Both the position numbers and the translations under genes were made by a program. A stretch of DNA of 64,000 nt from NCBI GenBank assembly GCA_000466585.1, contig KE993482.1:1-64000 (forward strand), read 5' to 3'. The DNA comes from Clostridiales bacterium oral taxon 876 str. F0540 (GTDB lineage: Bacteria > Bacillota > Clostridia > Clostridiales > Clostridiaceae). Shown here one piece after another: positions 23,676 to 32,763 of this stretch. A model generated the notes under the pieces. The model was not told the DNA's origin and did no database searches. It saw only the letters and a program-made list of their open reading frames with translations. Each line of letters opens with the position of its first letter. Position 1 is the stretch's first letter.

Positions 23676-25548
23676 TAGATATGAAATTATTGAGAAGATT
23701 GGCGAAGGCGGCATGTCAGTTGTATATAAAGCTAAATGCCATCTTTTAAATAGATTTGTAGCAGTTAAAGTATTGAAAGATGAGTATTCAAGGGATAAGG
23801 AATTTGTCGATAAGTTTAAAGCTGAAGCTGCTGCTGCAGGCAGTATTACTCATAGTAATATAGTTAACATCTACGATGTAGGATCACAGGATGGCGTAAA
23901 CTATATTGTTATGGAATATGTACACGGAAAAACTCTTAAAGAGGTTATTATACAAAATGGCAGACTAGATTATAATCGGACTTTGGATATTTCTATACAA
24001 ATAGCAAAAGCTATTGAATGCGCTCATAAGAATAATATAATACATAGAGACATTAAGCCACAGAATATTCTCGTTACTGATGAAGGAGTAGTAAAAGTAA
24101 CAGACTTTGGTATTGCAAAAGCAGCAAACTCTGTTACTATTACAAACACAAATAAAGTAATGGGCTCTGCTCACTATTTTTCTCCCGAACAGGCAAAAGG
24201 TTCTTTTGTTGATTCAAGAACAGATATATATTCCTTAGGAGTAGTTCTTTATGAAATGCTTACCGGAAGAGTACCCTATGATGCTGAAAGCCCGGTTTCA
24301 GTAGCTTTAAAGCATCTTCAGGAGCCTGTAGTTCCTCCTAAGCAGCTTAACAGTAACATACCTGATGGACTAAATAATCTTATAATAAAATCTATGGAAA
24401 AGGATCCTATTGCTAGGTACCAGAATATTAAGGATTTACTGCTTGATCTGCAAAGAATTAAGAATGACTCGAACTATAAAGTAGAGTTAGGTAATTCTTT
24501 CGATGATTATACAAGAGTAATGAGTCCTATTACAAACTACGATGCAGAGGATAGTGAGCCTAAAAAGCCTTCTAAAATGAATACAAAAAAACTCATTCTT
24601 ATAATGATACCTCTTGCAATACTGGTTATTGCTGTTGGTTCTTTTGCAGGATGGTATTATATGGATAAAAAATTTAATCCTAATAAGACTTCTGTATCTA
24701 AAAATGAAGTTTCTGTTCCTGCAATAAAAGGATTAAGTGAGAATGATGCCAGAAAAGCAGTTGAAGATAAAGGATTAAAGCTTGTAGTTGTTGATAAACA
24801 GAAAAGTGATAGTCCTGAAGGTACGGTAATAACTGTTTCTCCGGAAGAAGGAACTACTGTTAAAACTAACTCTGAAGTAAGAGTATATTTGAGTGCAGGT
24901 ACTGGAACTACAGCTATTCCAAGCGTGAAAGAAATGGATATAGCAGCAGCAATTAAGCTGATAGAAAGTAGCGGCTTTACAGTTGGAAATAAGACATATG
25001 AACCTAGCGATACCATCCCTAAGGATTCTATAATAAGTCAAAATCCGGAAGGTGATACTCAGGCAAATCCTAAATCAAAAGTGGATTTGGTTATAAGCCA
25101 AGGGAAAAAAATTAATTATACAACTGTGCCTGATTTATCTGGAAGAACTTTAACAGAGGCTGAAGGGCTTCTATCTAGTTACAAACTTAAATTGGGAAAT
25201 AAAACAAAGATAGATACTAATGATCCAAACGAAAATGGAAAGATTGTAAATCAAACTCCAAATGCTGATACTAAAGATGTTAAAGAAGGCAGTACGGTAG
25301 ATGTAACATATAAAGTGTATAAGGAACCAGAAAAAGTAACTGTGCCTGATTTTACAAAATCTACTGTAGCAAATGCAAAAGCTAATTCTGCAGGCTTTAA
25401 TTTAATTATTAATGGTGCTGCTGATACTGATGTTGTAGTAGGCCAAAGTATTGCACCTAATACACAGGCTCCAAAGGGTTCAAGTATAACATTAACTACA
25501 TCAAAGCCTGATGCTCAGGGACAGGGTACACCAACAACAAAACCTTAA
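23653..25548 (+). CDS. prkC: PASTA-domain Ser/Thr protein kinase PrkC
   Basis: This 631-aa transmembrane kinase has a cytoplasmic Hanks-type kinase domain (about 8-270; GEGGMSVVYK, VAVKVLK, HRDIKPQNI, DFGIA), a juxtamembrane linker, one transmembrane helix (about 312-333) and four extracellular PASTA repeats (about 355-625) that in this family bind muropeptides or lipid II. The C-terminal tail is Gln/Thr/Pro-rich. PrkC detects peptidoglycan fragments during spore germination in B. subtilis. It follows prpC with a 23-nt overlap. Confidence 0.95.
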   Translation: MIGTLLGNRYEIIEKIGEGGMSVVYKAKCHLLNRFVAVKVLKDEYSRDKEFVDKFKAEAAAAGSITHSNIVNIYDVGSQDGVNYIVMEYVHGKTLKEVIIQNGRLDYNRTLDISIQIAKAIECAHKNNIIHRDIKPQNILVTDEGVVKVTDFGIAKAANSVTITNTNKVMGSAHYFSPEQAKGSFVDSRTDIYSLGVVLYEMLTGRVPYDAESPVSVALKHLQEPVVPPKQLNSNIPDGLNNLIIKSMEKDPIARYQNIKDLLLDLQRIKNDSNYKVELGNSFDDYTRVMSPITNYDAEDSEPKKPSKMNTKKLILIMIPLAILVIAVGSFAGWYYMDKKFNPNKTSVSKNEVSVPAIKGLSENDARKAVEDKGLKLVVVDKQKSDSPEGTVITVSPEEGTTVKTNSEVRVYLSAGTGTTAIPSVKEMDIAAAIKLIESSGFTVGNKTYEPSDTIPKDSIISQNPEGDTQANPKSKVDLVISQGKKINYTTVPDLSGRTLTEAEGLLSSYKLKLGNKTKIDTNDPNENGKIVNQTPNADTKDVKEGSTVDVTYKVYKEPEKVTVPDFTKSTVANAKANSAGFNLIINGAADTDVVVGQSIAPNTQAPKGSSITLTTSKPDAQGQGTPTTKP

Positions 25549-25576
25549 TCTCAGCATTTAAACTATAGGAGGACAT

Positions 25577-26443
25577 ATGCAGGGAACTATTATAAAGGGA
25601 ATCGGCGGATTTTACTATGTTAAAACTAGTGACGATATAATTGAATGCAAAGCAAGGGGTAAGTTCAGATTGGATGAACTTACCCCCATGGTCGGAGATA
25701 AAGTAGATATATGTGTAAAGAATAATAAAGGCGTGATAGAGAAGATACATAAAAGAACAAGTGAACTCATTAGACCTGCTGTATCTAATGTGACACAAGC
25801 CTTTGTAATATTTACATTCAAGAATCCGGATTTAAACTTAGATTTGCTGAACAAATTTTTAATGTTATGTGAATATCATAATTTAAAAGTAGTTGTCTGC
25901 TTCAATAAAATAGATTTAATTGATATCAACGAACATATGAAAACTATAAATATGCTTAGAAATGCCGGATATGAGGTCATGCTTCTTAATGCTAAATTAG
26001 GAAATGGTATTGATGCTTTAAATAACTATTTAGATGATAATATTACTGTTTTTTGTGGGCCTTCCGGGGTAGGAAAATCTACAATTTTAAACCATATAAT
26101 TGGTAAAGTTGTTATGAAAACTGGTGATATTAGTGCTAAGCTTAAAAGAGGTAAACATACAACAAGACATAGTGAATTAGTTGAGTTCAATGATGGATAT
26201 ATTGTGGATACTCCTGGATTCACTTCTCTTGATACATTATTTATTCCTAAGGATGAAATACAATTTTGCTTTCCTGAATTTCAGGACTTTATTGGAGAAT
26301 GCAAGTTTACCGGATGTATGCACTATAAGGAGCCTAATTGTGCAATAAAAAATGCTGTAGAAAAAAATATAATAGACAAGCAACGATATGATTTTTATAT
26401 AAAATCTATTGAAGAAGCAACAGGTGGGAGGAATAAACGATGA
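25577..26443 (+). CDS. rsgA: Small-subunit biogenesis GTPase RsgA
   Basis: RsgA is a 30S late-assembly factor that binds the decoding region. The 288-aa protein has an OB fold (about 1-65), a circularly permuted GTPase domain with G4 NKID before G1 GPSGVGKST, G3 DTPGF, and a C-terminal zinc knuckle (CFPEF...CKFTGCMHYKEPNC). SD AGGAGG precedes ATG 25577. Its end overlaps rpe by 4 nt. Confidence 0.96.
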   Translation: MQGTIIKGIGGFYYVKTSDDIIECKARGKFRLDELTPMVGDKVDICVKNNKGVIEKIHKRTSELIRPAVSNVTQAFVIFTFKNPDLNLDLLNKFLMLCEYHNLKVVVCFNKIDLIDINEHMKTINMLRNAGYEVMLLNAKLGNGIDALNNYLDDNITVFCGPSGVGKSTILNHIIGKVVMKTGDISAKLKRGKHTTRHSELVEFNDGYIVDTPGFTSLDTLFIPKDEIQFCFPEFQDFIGECKFTGCMHYKEPNCAIKNAVEKNIIDKQRYDFYIKSIEEATGGRNKR

Positions 26444-27090
26444 TTAAAATAGCACCTTCAGTATTATCAGCTGATTTTTCTAAGTTAGGCAGTCAGATTG
26501 AAACTTTAGAAGCTAGCGGAGCTGATATTATCCATTTAGATGTTATGGATGGAAAATTTGTTCCAAATATAACTTTTGGAGCACCAATTGTAAAAAGTGT
26601 AAGGAATTTTACTAAACTTCCTTTTGATGTTCATCTTATGATAGAGGACCCCTCTAGATATGTAGAGGATTTTGTAAAAGCAGGCGCTGATATAATAACA
26701 ATTCATTATGAAGCAGACAGACATGTTGATAGGACAATTAATTATATAAAAAGCTTTGGAGTTAAAGCCGCAGTTGCATTAAATCCTGGAACTCCGGTAT
26801 CCAATATAAAGAATCTTATACCTAGTCTGGATATGGTACTGATAATGTCAGTTAATCCGGGATTCGGTGGGCAGAAATATATTGAGTATTCGTCAAGTAA
26901 AATAAAAGAGGTTAAAGATTTAAGTTTAAACTGCAATAAAGAACTTCTTATCGAAGTTGATGGCGGGATAGATGTTCATAATATTAATCAAGTTGTAAGC
27001 TGTGGTGCGAATGTCATTGTGGCAGGCTCAGCTGTATTTAAAAATAATAATATAAAACAGAATATAAGTGAATTAAGAAGAGGACTATAG
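26440..27090 (+). CDS. rpe: Ribulose-phosphate 3-epimerase
   Basis: Rpe interconverts ribulose 5-phosphate and xylulose 5-phosphate. The 216-aa TIM barrel has SVLSADFSKL, HLDVMDGKFVPNITFG, DVHLM, MSVNPGFGGQKYI and EVDGGI, which together carry the metal-binding His/Asp residues. It overlaps rsgA by 4 nt and is followed by thiN after 1 nt, the conserved Firmicute order. Confidence 0.97.
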   Translation: MIKIAPSVLSADFSKLGSQIETLEASGADIIHLDVMDGKFVPNITFGAPIVKSVRNFTKLPFDVHLMIEDPSRYVEDFVKAGADIITIHYEADRHVDRTINYIKSFGVKAAVALNPGTPVSNIKNLIPSLDMVLIMSVNPGFGGQKYIEYSSSKIKEVKDLSLNCNKELLIEVDGGIDVHNINQVVSCGANVIVAGSAVFKNNNIKQNISELRRGL

Positions 27091-27091
27091 T

Positions 27092-27727
27092 ATGAAGTCA
27101 ATTATAGTTGCTGGTGGTACGCCTCCTGCCAAATCATTAATTGAGAAAGAAACATCTGAAGACTCCATCGTTATAGCGGTTGACAGGGGGGCAGATTGCC
27201 TTTATAAATATAATATTAATCCTGATTACCTTATAGGTGATTTTGATTCAATTAGTAAACAAACACTTGAATACTTTTGCACGCAAGGCTGTAAGGTTGA
27301 AAAATACAATAGTGAGAAGGATGAAAGTGATACTGAGCTTGCTATTATAAAATCTAAAGAGCTAAATGCGGATAAAATAGTTTTCTTAGGTTGTACAGGT
27401 ACGAGATTAGATCATACACTTGTAAACATAAATCTGCTATATAAATGTCTTGAAAATAAAATAAATGCTTATATTATGGATAATAATAATACTTTATTTT
27501 TAACTGATAAACCGATAGTGATTTATGGGGATAAAGGACAATACTTCTCAGTTCTTCCGTATAATTCTGATATTAAAGAATTAACAATAAAAGGTGCTAA
27601 ATACTGCCTAAATAATTATAATCTCAGTGTAGGAACTTCCTTAACCTTATCAAACCAGTTTAAGGAAACCTCTGTTGAAATTAATTTTACAAGCGGTGTT
27701 TTGTTAATATTAAAAAGTTTTGATTAG
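27092..27727 (+). CDS. thiN: Thiamine pyrophosphokinase
   Basis: ThiN converts thiamine to thiamine diphosphate with ATP. The 211-aa protein has IAVDRGADCLYKYNI, LIGDFDSI (metal-binding DFDS), EKDESDTELAI and GCTGTRLDH, all characteristic of TPK, and a C-terminal beta-rich thiamine-binding domain. It is the last gene of the priA-thiN run, with its stop inside a strong terminator. Confidence 0.95.
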   Translation: MKSIIVAGGTPPAKSLIEKETSEDSIVIAVDRGADCLYKYNINPDYLIGDFDSISKQTLEYFCTQGCKVEKYNSEKDESDTELAIIKSKELNADKIVFLGCTGTRLDHTLVNINLLYKCLENKINAYIMDNNNTLFLTDKPIVIYGDKGQYFSVLPYNSDIKELTIKGAKYCLNNYNLSVGTSLTLSNQFKETSVEINFTSGVLLILKSFD

Positions 27728-27750
27728 GATGATATCATCCTAATTTTTTT
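27723..27750 (+). terminator. Terminator after thiN
   Basis: ATTAGGATG (27723-27731) and CATCCTAAT (27736-27744) with a 4-nt loop, then TTTTTT. It cuts the spoVM gene pair off from the upstream operon. Confidence 0.92.
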
Positions 27751-27780
27751 GTAACTAAAATGAAATTTGCAACATATAAT
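27751..27780 (+). promoter_or_regulatory. Possible sigma-E promoter for the spoVM pair
   Basis: CATATAAT (27773-27780) fits the sigma-E -10 pattern (CATACAAT-like), and spoVM is a sigma-E gene in B. subtilis. The -35 region (GTAACTAA, about 15 nt upstream) is a poor match, and TATAAT within the -10 could serve another sigma factor. Weak call. Confidence 0.35.
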
Positions 27781-27812
27781 AATAATAAAGCAGTACTAGT
27801 GAGGGAAGTATT

Positions 27813-27980
27813 TTGACTAAAAAGAGTTTTTTTAAGAAATCAAATTTAGGATGGATTGTTGCTTCCATTGGAGTTGGTATAATCATAACATTTATAATAC
27901 CTATTTGGGGTTGGATGATTGCTGTAGGCGGTGGTCTGATTTATGCAGGGTGGTATATAATAGAACATTCTCATCATTAA
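27813..27980 (+). CDS. Small membrane protein, 55 aa, unknown, upstream of spoVM
   Basis: A missed short ORF that starts at TTG 27813 behind GAGGGA and ends 13 nt before spoVM. The product has a basic N-terminus (MTKKSFFKK) and a hydrophobic core of roughly 35 residues that could form two closely packed membrane helices (GWIVASIGVGIIIT and MIAVGGGLIYAGWYI), ending EHSHH. I do not recognise it. Because the pair has its own region after the thiN terminator, it is probably coexpressed with spoVM in the mother cell; that is inference. Confidence 0.65.
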   Translation: MTKKSFFKKSNLGWIVASIGVGIIITFIIPIWGWMIAVGGGLIYAGWYIIEHSHH

Positions 27981-27993
27981 AGGGGGGATATAT

Positions 27994-28065
27994 ATGAAAA
28001 TTGTTGCAATTAAACTTCCTAAATTCCTATCTGCCATTATAAAAGTTTTCAGAAGGAAAAAATAA
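27994..28065 (+). CDS. spoVM: Stage V sporulation protein M
   Basis: A 23-codon gene starting at ATG 27994 after an AGGGGGG SD. The peptide MKIVAIKLPKFLSAIIKVF followed by basic residues is a clear SpoVM: an amphipathic helix with the invariant IKLPKFL, compared with 26 aa in B. subtilis. SpoVM senses the positive curvature of the forespore outer membrane and anchors SpoIVA (7431-8909), so both partners of coat basement assembly are in this window. Location between thiN and rpmB is the conserved position. Confidence 0.93.
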   Translation: MKIVAIKLPKFLSAIIKVFRRKK

Positions 28066-28076
28066 AAACATAAAAA

Positions 28077-28112
28077 TAAAAAATGCAATTGTTTAACAAC
28101 TGCATTTTTTAT
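28077..28112. terminator. Bidirectional terminator between spoVM and rpmB
   Basis: An A-tract, TGCA-TTG/CAA-TGCA stem (one A-C mismatch) and a T-tract form a symmetric hairpin between convergent spoVM (+) and rpmB (-). Confidence 0.75.
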
Positions 28113-28114
28113 TT

Positions 28115-28306
28115 TTATATAGCACGTTGAACTTTTCCAGAACGTAAGCATCTAGTGCAAACGTGTATTGTACTTGGGGTTCCATTAACTATAGCTTTAA
28201 CTCTCTTCAGGTTTGGCGCCCACTTTCTCTTTGTGTGTATAACTGAGTGGCTTACCTGGGAGCCTGATATAACACCCTTATTACATATTTCACATCTTCT
28301 TGACAC
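28115..28306 (-). CDS. rpmB: 50S ribosomal protein L28
   Basis: L28 is a 63-aa structural protein of the large subunit, read on the minus strand. I start it at GTG (complement of 28304-28306) behind a perfectly spaced AGGAGGTG, giving SRRCEICNKGV and the conserved TKRKWAPNLKRV. Four cysteines (CEIC ... CTRC) form a zinc site. A longer reading to 28357 would add 17 residues upstream of the SD and is not credible. The opposite orientation between spoVM and yloU is conserved in Firmicutes. Confidence 0.94.
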   Translation of the reverse strand: MSRRCEICNKGVISGSQVSHSVIHTKRKWAPNLKRVKAIVNGTPSTIHVCTRCLRSGKVQRAI

Positions 28307-28362
28307 GGAAAACACCTCCTTAGAAATTGTGAAGAATACTCTTCTCAATCCAAACATTTATT

Positions 28363-28392
28363 ATTTTATCATACAATGTATATTTTTTGCAA
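28363..28392 (-). promoter_or_regulatory. rpmB promoter
   Basis: On the minus strand: TTGCAA (28387-28392), an 18-nt spacer and TAAAAT (complement of 28363-28368) preceded by TGA, an extended -10. Confidence 0.65.
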
Positions 28393-28442
28393 GAGTATTA
28401 TAAAATTATTATTGAAAAGATATTAATATACAATTAAATTTA

Positions 28443-28471
28443 TTGAATAAATCCTATATTTAATATAAAAT
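28443..28471 (+). promoter_or_regulatory. Promoter for yloU-yloV
   Basis: TTGAAT (28443-28448), a 17-nt spacer and TAAAAT (28466-28471), 36 nt before the yloU start. Confidence 0.65.
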
Positions 28472-28506
28472 AGTCTATAAGGTGTTTTTTAACAAGGAGG
28501 GTTATT

Positions 28507-28857
28507 ATGATAGGCAATATTCAAAATGAAAATGGATATATTAATTATTCTGAAGAGGTTATTGCTAATATAGTAGGCGTATCAACTATGGAATGTTATG
28601 GTGTAGTAGGTATGGCTTCAAAAAATGCAAAGGATGGACTTTGGGAACTTATAAAAGGTGAAAACTTAAGCAAAGGTGTAAAGATTCACTCAAAAGAAAA
28701 TCAAATTTCTATAGAGTTATATATTATAGTAGAATATGGAACAAAGATTTCAGTAATAGCTAATAATATAATTCAAAAAATAAAATACAACGTGGAAAAT
28801 TATACTGGGCTTAAATTATCAAGTATAACTGTTAACGTGCAAGGTGTTAGAGTCTAA
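28507..28857 (+). CDS. Asp23/Gls24 (YloU) family envelope-stress protein
   Basis: This 116-aa protein of the Asp23/DUF322 family has the typical start NGYINYSEEVIANIVGVSTMECYGVVGMAS and the C-terminal VNVQGVRV. Family members are abundant cytoplasmic proteins, membrane-associated in some species, linked to cell-envelope homeostasis; the biochemical role is unknown. It precedes the yloV/fakA-like gene by 12-15 nt, the usual pair. Confidence 0.92.
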   Translation: MIGNIQNENGYINYSEEVIANIVGVSTMECYGVVGMASKNAKDGLWELIKGENLSKGVKIHSKENQISIELYIIVEYGTKISVIANNIIQKIKYNVENYTGLKLSSITVNVQGVRV

Positions 28858-28872
28858 GGGGGTACTTTTTTG

Positions 28873-30522
28873 ATGGAATACTTAAAAATTAATGGAACTC
28901 ATTTTTATAACATGGTAGTTAATGCTTCAAATAAACTGGAAGAACAAAAAGTCTTTGTAAATTCTTTAAATGTATTCCCTGTTCCTGATGGAGACACTGG
29001 AACAAATATGTCAATGACATTTAGAGCTGCTGTAACTGAAATTGAAGGTATGACTAGTACTTCAATTGGTGAAATATCAAAAAAACTGGCTAAAGGGGCA
29101 TTAATGGGTGCTAGGGGGAATTCTGGCGTTATATTGTCTCAAGTATTTAGAGGAATAGCCAAAGGTTTAGAAAATAAGGAAGATGTTACTGCATTAGAAT
29201 TTGCCAACAGTCTCTTAGAAGGTTCAAAATCTGCATATAAGGCTGTAATGAGACCAACAGAAGGAACAATACTAACAATAGTTAGAACTGCTGGAGAAAG
29301 CGCTGTTAAAAGCAAACATAATGATGTGACTGCACTCATGGAAGAAGTATGTTTACATAGTGAAAATATGCTTAATAAAACTCCAGAAATGCTGCCTGTA
29401 TTAAAAAAGGCTAAAGTTGTTGATGCTGGCGGTATGGGACTTCTAATAATATTAAAAGGCATGTATGAAGCTTTAAGGAACGATATTAAAGCTGAAATTA
29501 TTAATGCTCAATCAAATTCAACAGAATCATTCACACCTGCATCTTCAATAGAAGAAGCAGATATTAAATTTGGATATTGTACTGAATTTTTTGTACTGGG
29601 AAATAATATCAATGTCGAAAGTTTCAGAGATGATCTTGAACCTCATGGCGATTCAATGATAGTTGTTGGAATAGAGGATGCTGTTAAAGTTCATATTCAT
29701 ACCAATGATCCAGGACTTGTATTATCTAAAGCAGTAAAATTAGGTGAATTATCCAAAGTAAAAATAGATAATATGAGAGAACAGCATAGACATATATTGC
29801 ATGATGAAGCTCAAATTAACGAAAATGAAGCTGCTCAAACAAAAGAAGAAAATAGCGAAGAGAAAAAGAAATATGGCTTTATTTCTGTTGCTATGGGTGA
29901 GGGAATAAAAAATATATTTGAGGACTTTGGTGTTGACTATGTTATTGAAGGCGGTCAAACAATGAATCCTAGTACACAAGATATACTTGATTCAATAAAT
30001 AAAATAAATGCTGAAAATATATTTGTACTTCCTAATAATAAAAACATTATTATGGCTGCAAATCAAGCTTCAGAGCTTACTGATAAAAATATAATTGTAA
30101 TACCAACAAAGACCATTCCTCAGGGGATAACTTGTGTTACTATCTTTGATGCTGAAGCTGATGTTGATGATAATATCAAGGAAATGAAACAAGCTATTGA
30201 AAATGTTGCAACAGGCCAAGTAACTTATGCAGTAAGAGATACAGAAATGGATGGTAAAACTATTAATGAGGGAGATATTCTTGGAATTGTCGAAGGAAAA
30301 ATAAATCAGGTTGGAAACAGTATTTACGATGTTTGTGAATCGATAATCACAAATATGTGTAATGAGGATAGTGAACTGATTACTATTTTTTACGGCGAAG
30401 GCGCTGAGGAAGAAAAAGTTAAATTACTAGTAGAAACTCTTGAAGAAAAGTATCCTGATAAAGATATTCAAAGTTATAATGGCAAGCAGCCTTTATACTA
30501 TTTCATAGTATCTGTAGAATAA
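28873..30522 (+). CDS. DAK2/DegV-type fatty acid kinase subunit (YloV/FakA-like)
   Basis: This 549-aa protein starts at ATG 28873 (an adjacent in-frame TTG at 28870 adds one residue). The N-terminal DhaL-like domain (about 1-205) holds VPDGDTGTNMS, with aspartates that bind Mg-ATP, and MGARGNSGVILSQ. The C-terminal half resembles FakA/YloV and includes GYCTEFFV. FakA kinases phosphorylate fatty acids delivered by FakB (DegV) proteins. No fakB is in the window, so exact function is inferred from family. Confidence 0.9.
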   Translation: MEYLKINGTHFYNMVVNASNKLEEQKVFVNSLNVFPVPDGDTGTNMSMTFRAAVTEIEGMTSTSIGEISKKLAKGALMGARGNSGVILSQVFRGIAKGLENKEDVTALEFANSLLEGSKSAYKAVMRPTEGTILTIVRTAGESAVKSKHNDVTALMEEVCLHSENMLNKTPEMLPVLKKAKVVDAGGMGLLIILKGMYEALRNDIKAEIINAQSNSTESFTPASSIEEADIKFGYCTEFFVLGNNINVESFRDDLEPHGDSMIVVGIEDAVKVHIHTNDPGLVLSKAVKLGELSKVKIDNMREQHRHILHDEAQINENEAAQTKEENSEEKKKYGFISVAMGEGIKNIFEDFGVDYVIEGGQTMNPSTQDILDSINKINAENIFVLPNNKNIIMAANQASELTDKNIIVIPTKTIPQGITCVTIFDAEADVDDNIKEMKQAIENVATGQVTYAVRDTEMDGKTINEGDILGIVEGKINQVGNSIYDVCESIITNMCNEDSELITIFYGEGAEEEKVKLLVETLEEKYPDKDIQSYNGKQPLYYFIVSVE

Positions 30523-30545
30523 AAAAAGCCTAAGGGCTTTTTTTA
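30521..30545 (+). terminator. Terminator after yloV
   Basis: An A-tract and GCC (30528-30530), loop TAAG, GGC (30535-30537) and an 8-base T-run. The stem is short in GC pairs but flanked by A/T complementarity. Confidence 0.75.
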
Positions 30546-30571
30546 TTCTTTAAAGTTTGGAGTGGTAAGTT

Positions 30572-32632
30572 ATGAAACTGCAAGATGATATCGGCAGTAT
30601 TAAAGGTGTAGGTCCAAAAACAAAGGGTATGCTAAATAGTTGTGGGATATACTCTGCTTTAGACTTGCTTCTTTATTTTCCTAGAAATTATGAAAAAGTG
30701 TATATACAAAATGAAAGTTTAAATGCTAATACTGGTATGACTATACTAAATTGCTCAGTATTAAAAATAGATAGAGATATAAGAACAAAAAATAACAAAG
30801 TTATTACAACAGTTATATTTAAGTGCGGTAATAATATATTAAAAGGCAAGTGGTTTAATCAACCTTATATGAAGGATAAATTCATGTTAGATTGTAGCTA
30901 TACTATAACTGGTAAACTACAAGACTATAGAGAAGAAAAAATAATTGTAAATCCTGTCATAATAAATAATTCTGCTATCGAAAATGCTGTTGATACTACA
31001 AAAGATGGCAGCTACAAAATTGTTCCCAAGTATTCTCTAAAGGAAGGTCTTACTAATAATTTTTTTATTAAGATAATCAATTATTTACTAAAGCAGATAA
31101 TAATAAGTGAAAACTTGCCAGATTGGATAATAAAAAGATATAATTTTTGTTCACTGCAAAAATCAATAAATAACATCCACTTTCCGGTTGATGAAGATTC
31201 TTTGCTTGAGGCTCAAAGAAGACTAAAGTTTCAGGAATTATTCACATATTCTTTAAAGCTTCTCGTACTTAAAGATTACATCAATAGAAATAATAAGGGA
31301 ATAAAATTTAGTATATCACCAGAGTTAAAAGTACTTAAAGAAAAGCTCCCTTATTCATTAACAAATGCTCAAAGTAGAGTAGTAAGAGAAATATTGTTAG
31401 ACCAAAAGAAAAACAAGCAAATGAATCGTCTAGTTCAAGGTGATGTTGGCAGCGGAAAAACAATTGTAGCTATAATAAGTATGTTTAATGTTGTAATGAA
31501 TGGTTATCAAGCAGCAATAATTGCTCCAACTGAAATATTATCTAATCAACACTATAATGAGCTTAAATTTATTTTAAAAGATTTTAATGTAAATATAGAG
31601 CTGCTTAATGGGAGCGTAACTCAAAAACAAAAAGATAAAATTAAACAAGATCTTAAAGAAGGAAATATAGATATAATTGTAGGTACTCATGCACTTTTAC
31701 AAGAAAATGTAAACTTTAAAAACTTAGGAATGGTAGTAACTGATGAACAGCATAGATTTGGTGTAATGCAAAGAAGCAATTTGTTTAATAAGGGAAATGG
31801 TATTGACATGCTGGTAATGACTGCAACGCCAATTCCAAGAACATTGGCTTTGTATTTATACAGTGATTTAGAGGTTTCGATAATTGATGAGTTACCCCCA
31901 GGGAGGAAGAAGATCACTACATATTTTATTGATCAAAGAAAAAAAGAAAAGGCATATGAATTTGCATTAAAGGAAATAAATGAAGGGAGACAGGTCTACA
32001 TTGTTTGTCCACTCATTGAAGATAATGAAGAATTGAATATAAATTCAGTGGAAAAATTATATATGTGGCTAAAAAATAGTCATTTTAAAAATGTTTCTTG
32101 CTCAATACTGCATGGCAAAATGCCTAATAAAGAAAAAGATGAAATAATGAATAAATTTAAAAATGGTGAAATAAAGGTATTGATATCAACAACAGTTATT
32201 GAAGTGGGAATAAATGTTCCTAATGCTTCATTAATGATTATAGAAAACGCTGAGAGATTTGGGTTAGCTCAGCTTCACCAATTAAGAGGAAGAGTTGGCA
32301 GAGGTCAAGCAAAGTCTTATTGTATTTTAATTGGTAATATTAAAAGTGATGTAACCAAAAAAAGGCTTGAAATAATACAAAATAATACTGATGGATTTAA
32401 GATTGCTGAGGAAGATTTGAAAATAAGAGGCAGCGGTGAGTTATTCGGAGTAAGACAGCATGGAGATAACAATCTTATTCTTGCTGATTTATATAGGGAC
32501 TCAGACCTATTAATAATAGCGAATCAAGAGGCAAAAAGATTAATTAACAGCACAGAGAAAAACGATACTCAGATAAAAATAGAGATACTTGAAAGTATAG
32601 AAACTACTTCGAAATTTATATGTTTCAACTGA
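30572..32632 (+). CDS. recG: ATP-dependent DNA helicase RecG
   Basis: RecG branch-migrates and reverses stalled forks. The 686-aa protein has an N-terminal wedge/OB domain (about 60-150), Walker A GDVGSGKTIVA, DEQHRFGV box II, TATPIPRTLAL, GRQVYIVCPLIEDN and the C-terminal GRGRVGRG..SYC and RGSGELFGVRQHG motifs. The gene follows the yloV terminator by about 25 nt with SD GGAGTGG; a separate promoter was not clear. Confidence 0.97.
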   Translation: MKLQDDIGSIKGVGPKTKGMLNSCGIYSALDLLLYFPRNYEKVYIQNESLNANTGMTILNCSVLKIDRDIRTKNNKVITTVIFKCGNNILKGKWFNQPYMKDKFMLDCSYTITGKLQDYREEKIIVNPVIINNSAIENAVDTTKDGSYKIVPKYSLKEGLTNNFFIKIINYLLKQIIISENLPDWIIKRYNFCSLQKSINNIHFPVDEDSLLEAQRRLKFQELFTYSLKLLVLKDYINRNNKGIKFSISPELKVLKEKLPYSLTNAQSRVVREILLDQKKNKQMNRLVQGDVGSGKTIVAIISMFNVVMNGYQAAIIAPTEILSNQHYNELKFILKDFNVNIELLNGSVTQKQKDKIKQDLKEGNIDIIVGTHALLQENVNFKNLGMVVTDEQHRFGVMQRSNLFNKGNGIDMLVMTATPIPRTLALYLYSDLEVSIIDELPPGRKKITTYFIDQRKKEKAYEFALKEINEGRQVYIVCPLIEDNEELNINSVEKLYMWLKNSHFKNVSCSILHGKMPNKEKDEIMNKFKNGEIKVLISTTVIEVGINVPNASLMIIENAERFGLAQLHQLRGRVGRGQAKSYCILIGNIKSDVTKKRLEIIQNNTDGFKIAEEDLKIRGSGELFGVRQHGDNNLILADLYRDSDLLIIANQEAKRLINSTEKNDTQIKIEILESIETTSKFICFN

Positions 32633-32763
32633 ACTTTATTCGTAATTTGTATAATTTTACATTGTTAAAGGTCTTTATATATTAAATTTTCTTGAATTAT
32701 GATGAATTTTGTATTAATCTATGTATATATGTTCAGTTCTTCTATAAAAAAGGAGGATATTGT

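Noticed and set aside
28307..28357. N-terminal extension of L28
   Set aside because: The reading precedes a perfect AGGAGGTG SD and adds residues foreign to L28; GTG at 28306 is the true start.
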